Assembly: GCA_963169175.1 (NCBI GenBank)
Contig: CAUJFK010000304.1
Coordinates: 1-7,847, forward strand
Direction: 5' to 3'
Length of the DNA: 7,847 bases
Source: Acidobacteriota bacterium
GTDB lineage: Bacteria; Acidobacteriota; Blastocatellia; Pyrinomonadales; Pyrinomonadaceae
The notes below the pieces were generated by a model that did no database searches, was not told where the DNA came from, and saw only the letters and a list, made by a program, of their open reading frames with translations. The translations under genes were made by a program, and so were the position numbers. Of this stretch, positions 1 through 5,917 are shown piece after piece (positions within the stretch are counted from its first letter, which is position 1; every line of letters starts with the position of its first letter).

Positions 1-44
1 ACAGCGAGCACCGTGCCGAGAATCTGGATATACTTAACTTTCAC
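1..44 (-). CDS. Possible 5' end of a divergent gene (partial)
   Basis: Reading the minus strand from a GTG at 44-42 gives an open frame to the window edge, translating as MKVKYIQILGTVLAV. A short basic start followed by a hydrophobic run is what the beginning of a signal peptide or membrane anchor looks like. Only 15 codons are visible, no clear ribosome binding site precedes the GTG, and no family can be assigned. If real, the gene is divergent from the amidohydrolase at 135 and the 90 bases between them hold both control regions. It could equally be chance. Confidence 0.25.
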   Translation of the reverse strand, partial: MKVKYIQILGTVLA

Positions 45-53
45 TGATATAAT
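25..53 (+). promoter_or_regulatory. Candidate sigma70-type promoter for the first amidohydrolase
   Basis: A perfect TATAAT lies at 48-53. Seventeen bases upstream is TGGATA (25-30), which matches the TTGACA consensus at four of six positions. Transcription would start near position 60, leaving a leader of about 75 bases before the ATG at 135. This is prediction from consensus only. The -10 box also sits right beside the possible divergent GTG start at 44. Confidence 0.4.
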
Positions 54-103
54 CCGGTCAACAAAAGAATACTACGTTCTTTCGACCCATTACTATTCAG
101 ATC

Positions 104-122
104 AGGGGCGATGATGTTCTAA
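104..122 (+). promoter_or_regulatory. Three-codon leader mini-ORF with its own Shine-Dalgarno
   Basis: AGGGG at 104-108 is the only good Shine-Dalgarno-like sequence before the amidohydrolase, but it is 26 bases from that gene's ATG, which is too far. It is instead just upstream of two adjacent ATGs (111 and 114), whose shared frame ends at a TAA (120-122) and encodes Met-Met-Phe. The amidohydrolase ATG follows 12 bases after that stop with no Shine-Dalgarno of its own. Ribosomes might load at AGGGG and re-initiate downstream, or the arrangement may be accidental. Confidence 0.25.
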
Positions 123-134
123 ATATCAAAAACT

Positions 135-1793
135 ATGCGACTATCTGCCTTGTTCCTGTTGTTCGTTCTCCTTTGTGCGACGGTTACGGCCCAACTGCCG
201 GCCGCGGACCTGGTTGTCACTAACGCTAACATTCAAACTATTGACCAAAAACGGCCGAAGGCCCAATCGATCGCTGTTCTCGATGGACGGATCATTGCCA
301 TTGGCTCTGATGCGGACACAAAGCCGATGATCGGGCCAAAGACGAAGGTCATTGACGCAAAGGGCCGGTTGATCATTCCGGGATTCAATGATGCGCATGT
401 GCATTTTATGGAGACGGGTGCACAGCTTTCGTCGGTTGATCTGCGAAGCGCCAAATCGCCGGAAGAGTTCGTGCAGCGGATAAAGGAATTTGCGGCAAAA
501 TTGCCAAAGGGCCGGTGGATAACGGGCGGGCAATGGGACCATGAGAACTGGACGCCGAATAATTTGCCGACGGCGGCTTTGATCGATTCGGTTACGCCCG
601 ATAATCCCGTTTTCGTCAACCGGCTTGACGGCCACATGGCGCTGGCGAACAGCCTTGCAATGAAGCTGGCAGGCGTTGGCCGGGATGTGAAAGATGTGGC
701 GGGCGGCGAGATCGTGCGTAACGCCGCGGGCAATCCGACCGGCATATTCAAGGACGCCGCGTCGGGCTACATTGAGAAAGCGATCCCGGCATGGTCGTTC
801 GAGCAAGAGCTTGAGATAGCACAGGCGGCGACAGATCATGCGGCGTCGCTTGGCGTGACGAGCGTGCAGGATATGTCGGCGGGAACGAGCGCCGGTGCGT
901 ATCAGGAATTGCTTCGACGCGGTACGCTCAAGACGCGCGTTTATGGCTGTTCACCACTGAATGATTTTAAGCGCTGGGCAAATACAGGAGTGCGACATGC
1001 GTTCGGCGACCCGATGCTGCGGGTCGGTTGTTTGAAGGGATATGCCGACGGAAGTTTGGGTTCGACGACGGCCTGGTTCTTTGAGCCGTATCTGGATGCG
1101 CCGAATTCAAGCGGCCTGGCTATGGCCGATGTCACGACGACGATGCGGCAGACGATTCAGGACGCCGATAAGGCCGGCCTTCAGGTCCGCATCCACGCTA
1201 TCGGCGACCGTGCGAATGCGACGATACTCGATCATTACCAGGCGGTCGAAAAAGCGAATGGCCGGAGTGACCGCCGGTTTACGATCGAGCACGCACAGCA
1301 TCTTCGGCTAGAGGACATCAAACGGTTTGGCGAGTTGAAAGTAGTTGCCTCAATGCAGCCGCTGCATGTTATCGACGATGGCCGCTGGGCGTGGAAACGG
1401 CTGGATGAAAAGCGGTTGAAGGGAACTTACGCGTTTCGCTCGCTGTTAGATTCGGGTGCGGTTCTCGCGTTTGGCACCGATTCGCCGGTCGCGTCGCTCG
1501 ATCCGATATCCGGCATTTACGCCGCCGTCACGCGCCGCACGCTTGACGATAAAAACCCGAACGGCTGGATACCCGAACAGAAGATATCGGTCCTTGAGGC
1601 CGTGCGTGCATATACTCTCGGTTCGGCCTATGCCGAGTTTCAAGAGAATCTGAAAGGCTCGCTTGAACCCGGCAAACTGGCCGATTTTGTGATGATCTCA
1701 GACGATATTTTTACGATCGATCCAGTCAAGATCCGTGACGCAAAAGTGATGTTGACGGTTGTTAACGGAAAGATCGTTTTTGAAAGGCGTTGA
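135..1793 (+). CDS. Exported YtcJ-like amidohydrolase (amidohydrolase_3 family)
   Basis: This 552-residue protein belongs to the YtcJ-like branch of the metal-dependent amidohydrolase superfamily, which hydrolyses amide or ester bonds in small molecules; the substrate cannot be told from sequence. A signal peptide (about residues 1-19, ending ATVTAQ) suggests a periplasmic or secreted enzyme. The N-terminal beta-sandwich part (about 24-80) leads into the TIM barrel at GFNDAHVHF, with the metal-binding pair H88 and H90. Further conserved sites are DGH (165-167), LKGYADGSLGS with K301 as the candidate bridging lysine, HAIGDRAN (H354, D358), EHAQ (H386) and FGTDSP (D449). The C-terminal segment (about 505-552, including LEPGKLADFVMI) completes the sandwich. 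Length and motif order are normal for the family and all expected metal ligands are present. The ATG is chosen because it begins the signal peptide directly. No terminator follows; a mobile repeat starts 24 bases after the stop. Confidence 0.9.
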   Translation: MRLSALFLLFVLLCATVTAQLPAADLVVTNANIQTIDQKRPKAQSIAVLDGRIIAIGSDADTKPMIGPKTKVIDAKGRLIIPGFNDAHVHFMETGAQLSSVDLRSAKSPEEFVQRIKEFAAKLPKGRWITGGQWDHENWTPNNLPTAALIDSVTPDNPVFVNRLDGHMALANSLAMKLAGVGRDVKDVAGGEIVRNAAGNPTGIFKDAASGYIEKAIPAWSFEQELEIAQAATDHAASLGVTSVQDMSAGTSAGAYQELLRRGTLKTRVYGCSPLNDFKRWANTGVRHAFGDPMLRVGCLKGYADGSLGSTTAWFFEPYLDAPNSSGLAMADVTTTMRQTIQDADKAGLQVRIHAIGDRANATILDHYQAVEKANGRSDRRFTIEHAQHLRLEDIKRFGELKVVASMQPLHVIDDGRWAWKRLDEKRLKGTYAFRSLLDSGAVLAFGTDSPVASLDPISGIYAAVTRRTLDDKNPNGWIPEQKISVLEAVRAYTLGSAYAEFQENLKGSLEPGKLADFVMISDDIFTIDPVKIRDAKVMLTVVNGKIVFERR

Positions 1794-1817
1794 TAAATAC
1801 AGAGGCCCGTGCGTTAG

Positions 1818-2100
1818 AGGTTGTGTCAAAACTGTCTTAAACTGCGGAGCAGTGACAGAATGTAGCCACGGGTGGAGCAAAGCGGAACCCGTGGTTAGGT
1901 TGAAAACAAGACTCTAAGCCCACGCAGTGGGCGACAGAGAGGCATCTTACATCTATTGTTGTCAATAACTTAGCGAAAGAGTGCCGCCCGTTACACGGGC
2001 TTTGAGATTTAGGCTCGACTAACCCCACGTTTCGCTTCGCTTCACGTGGGGCTACAAATATTCCGCTGCTCCGCAGCTTTTTAGGGTTTTGACACAGCCT
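1818..2100. mobile_element. MITE-like non-autonomous element, 283 bp, with 6-bp target duplication
   Basis: The ends form terminal inverted repeats of 35 bases (1818-1852 and 2066-2100) that match at 28 positions, starting AGGyTGTGTCAAAAC and finishing CTGCGGAGCAG. The element is bounded by a perfect direct repeat CGTTAG at 1812-1817 and 2101-2106, the footprint of a transposition-type insertion. It holds no credible gene. Inside are six hairpins in mirror order: 1841-1853 (loop GGA), 1866-1894 (8-bp stem, 13-nt loop), 1918-1932 (6-bp stem, loop GCA), 1986-2000 (6-bp stem, loop TAC), 2023-2051 (8-bp stem, 13-nt loop) and 2065-2077 (loop TCC). The whole element is thus a long imperfect palindrome. 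It was presumably moved by a transposase encoded elsewhere; which transposase family recognises these ends is unknown to me. Confidence 0.8.
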
Positions 2101-2149
2101 CGTTAGCAAGGGCGTAACACTCAAGGTTTTCATTACACCCTCGCTCTCC

Positions 2150-2170
2150 AGGCTGTGTCAATGTCTTAAA
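2150..2170. repeat. Solitary copy of the MITE left end
   Basis: The 21 bases beginning AGGCTGTGTCAATGTCTTAA repeat the first 24 bases of the element's left terminus (1818-1841) in the same orientation, with one mismatch and a 3-base deletion. No matching right end (TGACACAGCCT type) occurs between here and the next gene at 2418. It is probably the remnant of a second copy whose remainder was lost or replaced by the palindromic repeat that starts directly after it. Confidence 0.6.
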
Positions 2171-2367
2171 ATCCTGTAGGGGTCTTGTGAAAATAGCCCG
2201 CCGATTTTATCGGTGGGAAAGGTTTGCGGGTTTCTCGCCAGTCCCGCAGGGACGGCTGAAATCGAGCAAACACCGCCATTTTCTATCGTCCCTACGGGAC
2301 TCGAACGGCGCTGAAATTTTAACCCACCGCTGAATCGGTGGGCTATTCTCGGTCGTCCCTTCGGTAT
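2171..2367. repeat. Palindromic hairpin-array repeat, about 200 bp
   Basis: The region is an imperfect palindrome without coding capacity. Its best arms are 2192-2217 and 2323-2347, both carrying AATAGCCC(G/A)CCGATT. Each arm is itself a hairpin: 2197-2217 has a 9-bp stem with one G-T pair and a 3-base loop, and 2323-2342 has a 7-bp stem with a 6-base loop. Between them lie two GTCCC-NNN-GGGAC hairpins (2241-2253 and 2288-2300). Degenerate relatives of the latter flank the arms (around 2173-2182 and 2354-2364). No T-tract follows any stem, so they do not look like intrinsic terminators. The style is that of REP/BIME-like dispersed repeats. The boundaries are approximate. Confidence 0.65.
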
Positions 2368-2417
2368 AAATACGTCATCCTGATACGGCCATTATCCCGC
2401 GAGCTTCTGCATTGACG

Positions 2418-3917
2418 ATGATTCCGCCCTTGCTCACGATACTTCTGCTTTTGTCGGTTGTTGCTGCTGGTCAGAAGAAGCCGGCTGACCTGATACTCAT
2501 CAATGGTGACGTTCGGACGTTCGATGCAAAGATGCCGCGGGCTGAGGCCGTGGCGGTTTCGGGTGGCAAGATCGTGGCGGTCGGGCGGAATGATGAAATA
2601 CGTAAGCTGGCCGGCGAACGAACTCAGATCGTCGATGCAAAAGGCCGGCTTGTATTGCCCGGGTTTAACGATTCGCATGTCCATTTTGCTGCCATCGGGA
2701 ATAAATTCTCGTCGCTGGATGTTCGCGGCCTGACAAGTGCCGAAGCGGTGGCCGCGAAGGCGGCGGAGTACGCGCGCTTCCTGCCGAAAGGCCGGTGGAT
2801 ACTCGGAAGCGGCTTTGCGGCAGAGTTTGCTCAAACTGAGGGCAAGCGGCTTCATGAACTGATCGACCCGGCCACTCCCGTCAATCCTCTTCTTCTCTAT
2901 TCGGCCGACGGAAAATGGGCGTTTGCGAATGCTCTTGCCTTAGATCTCTTGAACGACGGACGTTCATCCACAACGGCGAACGGCTCGGGCGAACGTTCGA
3001 TTGACGGAATTATTTCGGGTTTGGCAATGCGCCAGATCGCTTCCGCCGTTCCTGCCGATCATCTGCGAAACTGGCCGGAGATACTTGAGACGGCGTCAAA
3101 TTATGCCGCGTCGTTTGGCGTGACCAGCGTGCAGGATATGCACTCGGACGAATTGGCGGAGGTTTATCGGCAGCTTGACCGAGCAGGGAAGTTGAAAACA
3201 CGCGTCTATGACTGCTCACCGATGTCGGCGTGGCCGAAGCTTGTGAAGCTCGGAATTAGAGCCGCAAGCGGCAATGTAATGGTGCGGACCGGTTGCGTCA
3301 AATATTTTTCCGAGGGTGATGAAGCAGAATTCCCGGAACTTCGCCGCGACATTACGGCGGCGGACAAGGCCGGGCTGCAGGTGATGATCCACGCCATCGG
3401 GCCGCGGGCAAACCGGATCGTTTTGGACGCGTTCGAATGGGCGGCGAAGAAGAACGGCCCTCGGGACAGACGCTTCCGCGTCGAACATGCACAGAACGCG
3501 TTTTCTGAGGATGTGCCGAGATTTGCACGCGGTGCGATAATTCCTTCGATGCAGCCGTGGCTTTTCAGCCGGGCCGGGCCGGGTATATTCGGCCGCCATC
3601 TTCGACTTCACGCACCATTGGCCTTCGGCTCAGACGCACCGATGGTCGGAATCAACCCGCTCCTCGGCATCGCCGCCGCCGTAACCGGTCCTGGCGGCAT
3701 AAGCGTCGAAGATGCGGTCCGTGCATACACGGGTGGATCGGCATATTCGGAGTTTCAGGAGAAAGTGAAGGGCAAGATCAAAGTCGGCCAGTTGGCCGAC
3801 ATGGTGATCTTGTCCGAGGACATTTTTAAGGTTGATCCTGAGAGGATCGCACGGACACGTGTTATTGCTACAATATTAAATGGCTCGGTGGTGTATTTGC
3901 ATCGATCCGAGAATTAG
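2418..3917 (+). CDS. Divergent exported amidohydrolase paralogue, active site altered
   Basis: A 499-residue paralogue of the amidohydrolase at 135, with shared blocks such as LPKGRWI, GVTSVQDM and LKTRVY-CSP. A short signal peptide (about 1-18, ending VVAAGQ) predicts export. Retained sites are HVH (H87, H89), K295, H325, EHAQ (H357) and FGSDAP (D406), so metal binding may persist. Changes are DGH to DGK (H to K166), HAIGDRAN to HAIGPRAN (D to P329), and loss of the DGSLGS motif. Three gaps, of about 23, 14 and 13 residues, explain nearly all of the 53-residue length difference. Substrate specificity has probably shifted, or activity is reduced. The frame is fully open, so it is not a simple pseudogene. 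ATG 2418 is preferred over an in-frame TTG at 2412; neither has a Shine-Dalgarno. TATAAA at 2365-2370, on the edge of the upstream repeat, is a possible -10 but lacks a convincing -35. Confidence 0.85.
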   Translation: MIPPLLTILLLLSVVAAGQKKPADLILINGDVRTFDAKMPRAEAVAVSGGKIVAVGRNDEIRKLAGERTQIVDAKGRLVLPGFNDSHVHFAAIGNKFSSLDVRGLTSAEAVAAKAAEYARFLPKGRWILGSGFAAEFAQTEGKRLHELIDPATPVNPLLLYSADGKWAFANALALDLLNDGRSSTTANGSGERSIDGIISGLAMRQIASAVPADHLRNWPEILETASNYAASFGVTSVQDMHSDELAEVYRQLDRAGKLKTRVYDCSPMSAWPKLVKLGIRAASGNVMVRTGCVKYFSEGDEAEFPELRRDITAADKAGLQVMIHAIGPRANRIVLDAFEWAAKKNGPRDRRFRVEHAQNAFSEDVPRFARGAIIPSMQPWLFSRAGPGIFGRHLRLHAPLAFGSDAPMVGINPLLGIAAAVTGPGGISVEDAVRAYTGGSAYSEFQEKVKGKIKVGQLADMVILSEDIFKVDPERIARTRVIATILNGSVVYLHRSEN

Positions 3918-3923
3918 CATGGC

Positions 3924-4006
3924 TAGGTTTCGTGTCCCCTTTCGTGCGTTTCGTGGTCAAGGAAAAATATTGAACCACGAACTGCACGAAACAGGAAACG
4001 AAACTA
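3924..4006. repeat. Inverted repeat built from TTTCGTG words
   Basis: Two 35-base arms (3924-3958 and 3972-4006) are imperfect reverse complements around a 13-base AT-rich loop. The left arm contains TTTCGTG three times (3928-3934, 3940-3946 and 3949-3955), and the right arm carries the complementary CACGAAA-type words. Transcribed, it would form a long bulged hairpin starting 7 bases after the amidohydrolase stop. It has no U-tract, so a classical intrinsic terminator is not supported, though it could protect the 3' end or be a dispersed repeat. Confidence 0.6.
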
Positions 4007-4034
4007 GACGAAAAAAGTGCTACACTTTTAGTAT
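4005..4034 (+). promoter_or_regulatory. Candidate promoter and operator-like palindrome before the DUF4920 gene
   Basis: TAGACG (4005-4010) and TAGTAT (4029-4034), 18 bases apart, are weak -35 and -10 candidates; transcription would start about 25 bases before the ATG at 4066. Between them lies a perfect 7-bp palindrome, AAAAGTG-CTA-CACTTTT (4013-4029), occupying the promoter spacer, a typical position for a repressor site. The regulator is not identifiable, and both calls rest on consensus and symmetry alone. Confidence 0.3.
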
Positions 4035-4065
4035 TTACTAGATCAGTCCGAATTACAGGAGTTTA

Positions 4066-4617
4066 ATGAGCATGACAAGATTATCTTTAATTTTCTTTGG
4101 AATACTTCTTTTGATCGTACCTGCGGCGGCCCAGCATGACGGCCATAAGGAAATGAACAGCAAGGGCGAGCCGGTGGTGAAGAGCAAGGACAATGCGCCG
4201 GTTGAGTTGAAGGCGGGTGAAAAGATCACACGCGGCGCGGCGCTGGCTAAGGGTCTTAAGAAAACCACGGTGGCCAAGGCATTTGCACAGCCGGGCAAGC
4301 TGGAGGGGAATACGTTCGAGGTAAGCGGCGTGATCGTCCGCTCGTGCAAAACGGAAGGCTGCTGGATGGAAATGGCAGATAAAGAAGGCGGCAAGTCGGT
4401 CCGTGTAACCTTTGGCGACCATGCATTCTTTATTCCGCTGAACGCGGCCGGAATGAAGGTTCGGGCACAAGGTGTTTTCAAGACCAAGACGCTTTCAAAA
4501 GAACACGTTGACCATCTGATTCAGGAGGACGGAGCAAAATTCGAAAATCGAAACGCCGACGGGACCGTGACCGAAGTCTCATTCGATGCGACGGGTGTTG
4601 AGTTGATCAAGAGTTAA
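4066..4617 (+). CDS. Exported DUF4920 domain protein
   Basis: This 183-residue protein has a signal peptide (about 1-22, ending VPAAAQ) and is expected in the periplasm. The mature N-terminus is short and polar and begins with HDGHKE, which might bind metal. The DUF4920 domain (about 58-180) is recognised by VSGVIVRSCKTEGCWMEM, with the paired cysteines C94 and C99 before a conserved Trp, and by VRVTFGDHAFFIPLNAAG. The fold is a small beta-barrel-like domain of unknown biochemical role; the two cysteines could form a disulfide or bind metal. AGGAG at 4057-4061 lies only 4 bases before this ATG and 10 bases before a second in-frame ATG at 4072, so either start is possible. It has no obvious functional link to its neighbours. 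Confidence 0.85.
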   Translation: MSMTRLSLIFFGILLLIVPAAAQHDGHKEMNSKGEPVVKSKDNAPVELKAGEKITRGAALAKGLKKTTVAKAFAQPGKLEGNTFEVSGVIVRSCKTEGCWMEMADKEGGKSVRVTFGDHAFFIPLNAAGMKVRAQGVFKTKTLSKEHVDHLIQEDGAKFENRNADGTVTEVSFDATGVELIKS

Positions 4618-4627
4618 GGGCGTTTAA

Positions 4628-4741
4628 CCACAGGTCTTAAGAGGATTTCACCACAGAGGCACAGAGGGCACAGAGAGGAGAGTTATTTTCCGTTCTGTGT
4701 CCTCTGTGTCTCTGTGGTGAAAAGCGAGATCTGGCCTGTGG
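4628..4741. repeat. Inverted repeat built from CACAGAG words
   Basis: The 33-base inner arms (4646-4678 and 4690-4722) match at 29 positions in reverse complement around an 11-base loop. Each arm holds three successive CACAGAG-type words after TTTCAC. A second, outer pair, CCACAGG (4628-4634) and CCTGTGG (4735-4741), encloses them, giving a nested stem that fills the gap between the DUF4920 gene and dusB. No U-tract follows. From memory, words of this type recur as dispersed repeats in many environmental bacterial genomes, but I cannot verify copy number here. Confidence 0.65.
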
Positions 4742-4784
4742 TAGAATGATGGTTTTGGTGCGACTCGGTTGTTCCGTTAGTTTG

Positions 4785-5876
4785 ATGAAGGCTTTTAAGA
4801 TACGAAATATCGATATAGATCCGCCGCTTATTCTGTCGCCGATGGCGGGCGTGACGGACTATACCTTTCGCCGGCTGATAAAGCGTCGCGGCGGGGTTGG
4901 GCTGGTGGTGTCGGAATTTATCTCGGTCGAGGGGCTGACGCGGAACAATCCGAAATCGAAGCGGCAGATGCGGTTCGATGAGGAAGAGCGGCCGTTTGCG
5001 GTGCAGATTTTCGGCGGCCAGGTAGAGCGGATGGCGATGGGCGCCGAAATGGCCGAAGAGGTCGGGGCCGATATTCTGGATATAAACTGCGGCTGCCCGG
5101 CGCCAAAGGTCGTCAAGAACGGCGGCGGATCGGGCCTGCTGCGTGATCTGCCGAGGCTGGAAGAGATACTGAAGGCCATCAAGCGTTCGATCACCATTCC
5201 GCTGACGCTAAAGGTCCGTACAGGATATTCCGATTCCACCATCAATGTCGTTGATGTAGCAAAGATGGCCGAGCAATGCGGCGTTGAGCACATTCAAGTG
5301 CATGGACGGACGCGTGAGCAAGGCTATAAGGGCCTGGCAAACTGGGACCTGATCCGCGAAGTAAAACGGGCGGTGAGCGTGCCGGTTTCAGGTAACGGCG
5401 ATGTCACCACGATCGAATACGCTATGAAGCGTTGGCATGAATCGGGAACGGACGGGATTTTGATCGGCCGCGGGGCGATGCAGAATCCGTGGATATTTCG
5501 TCAGATCCAGGACGTGATCGAGGGCCGTGAACCGTATCAGCCTGATCTTGAAGAAAAGCGAAGCGTCCTGTTGGAATTCTTTTCAATGTGCCGCGAGGAA
5601 ATGCCTGAGATCGTCGCCCTCGGCAAAATGAAGCAGCTTGCGGGCCAGTTTACCAAAGGCCTGCCGGGCGGAGCCTTGTTCCGGCAAACGCTTTATCATT
5701 CGCATTCAGCGGAAGAGATTTTGGACAATATCACCATCTATTTCGAAGATCTGCTTGCGGGCAACCGTTATGGCGATGGACGGATCGAAGCAGATGTCGA
5801 TGTTATTGATTCGTGTGACGCGTTTACAAGCATTGACGCGAAAACTGAATTGACCGAAGCGGCAGTACTGGGCTGA
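4785..5876 (+). CDS. dusB: tRNA-dihydrouridine synthase, DusB type
   Basis: This FMN- and NADPH-dependent enzyme reduces specific uridines in the tRNA D-loop to dihydrouridine in the cytoplasm. In the 363-residue form the TIM barrel opens with LSPMAGVTD (17-25), followed by FAVQIFGG (71-78) and DINCGCPAPKV (99-109), whose C104 is the expected catalytic acid. Next come LKVRTG (142-147, FMN/tRNA contacts K143 and R145), VHGRTREQGYKG (172-183), SGNGDV (202-207) and IGRGAMQNPW (227-236, FMN phosphate site). A C-terminal helical tRNA-binding domain follows (about 250-325). An acidic tail of some 35 residues extends past the usual DusB end. An in-frame ATG at 4746 would add 13 residues; I chose 4785 because MKAFKIRNIDI aligns with normal DusB N-termini. 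Neither start has a strong Shine-Dalgarno. DusB rather than DusA or DusC is inferred from overall motif wording. Confidence 0.9.
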   Translation: MKAFKIRNIDIDPPLILSPMAGVTDYTFRRLIKRRGGVGLVVSEFISVEGLTRNNPKSKRQMRFDEEERPFAVQIFGGQVERMAMGAEMAEEVGADILDINCGCPAPKVVKNGGGSGLLRDLPRLEEILKAIKRSITIPLTLKVRTGYSDSTINVVDVAKMAEQCGVEHIQVHGRTREQGYKGLANWDLIREVKRAVSVPVSGNGDVTTIEYAMKRWHESGTDGILIGRGAMQNPWIFRQIQDVIEGREPYQPDLEEKRSVLLEFFSMCREEMPEIVALGKMKQLAGQFTKGLPGGALFRQTLYHSHSAEEILDNITIYFEDLLAGNRYGDGRIEADVDVIDSCDAFTSIDAKTELTEAAVLG

Positions 5877-5917
5877 CCCGATCCGCAAAAGATAAGTCTT
5901 ACTAACGGAGTTTTTCT

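Noticed and set aside
141..839. 232-codon minus-strand open frame inside the first amidohydrolase
   Set aside because: It is antisense to a well-supported enzyme with full motif coverage, and the peptide is Arg/Cys/His-rich without domain features.
1837..2133. 98-codon minus-strand open frame across the MITE-like element
   Set aside because: It runs through both hairpin halves and the terminal repeat, has no ribosome binding site, and its peptide mirrors the repeat structure. It is a chance frame in repeat DNA.
1841..2342. Regularly placed hairpins that might suggest a CRISPR array
   Set aside because: The hairpins differ in sequence and spacing, with no constant direct repeat or uniform spacers, and no cas genes are nearby.
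1794..2417. Possible tRNA or structured riboswitch in the large gap
   Set aside because: The many stems are explained by two palindromic repeat families; no cloverleaf with T-loop and acceptor, and no known riboswitch core, was seen.
2343..2855. 170-codon minus-strand open frame over the start of the second amidohydrolase
   Set aside because: It is a shadow of the real gene plus repeat sequence, with no recognisable domain.
3924..4006. Inverted repeats at 3924-4006 and 4646-4722 as intrinsic terminators
   Set aside because: Neither stem is followed by a run of T, and the stems are much longer and more bulged than typical terminators.
4755..4782. TTGGTG and TTAGTT as a promoter for dusB
   Set aside because: The -10 would end 2 bases before the ATG, leaving no room for a transcription start upstream of the start codon.
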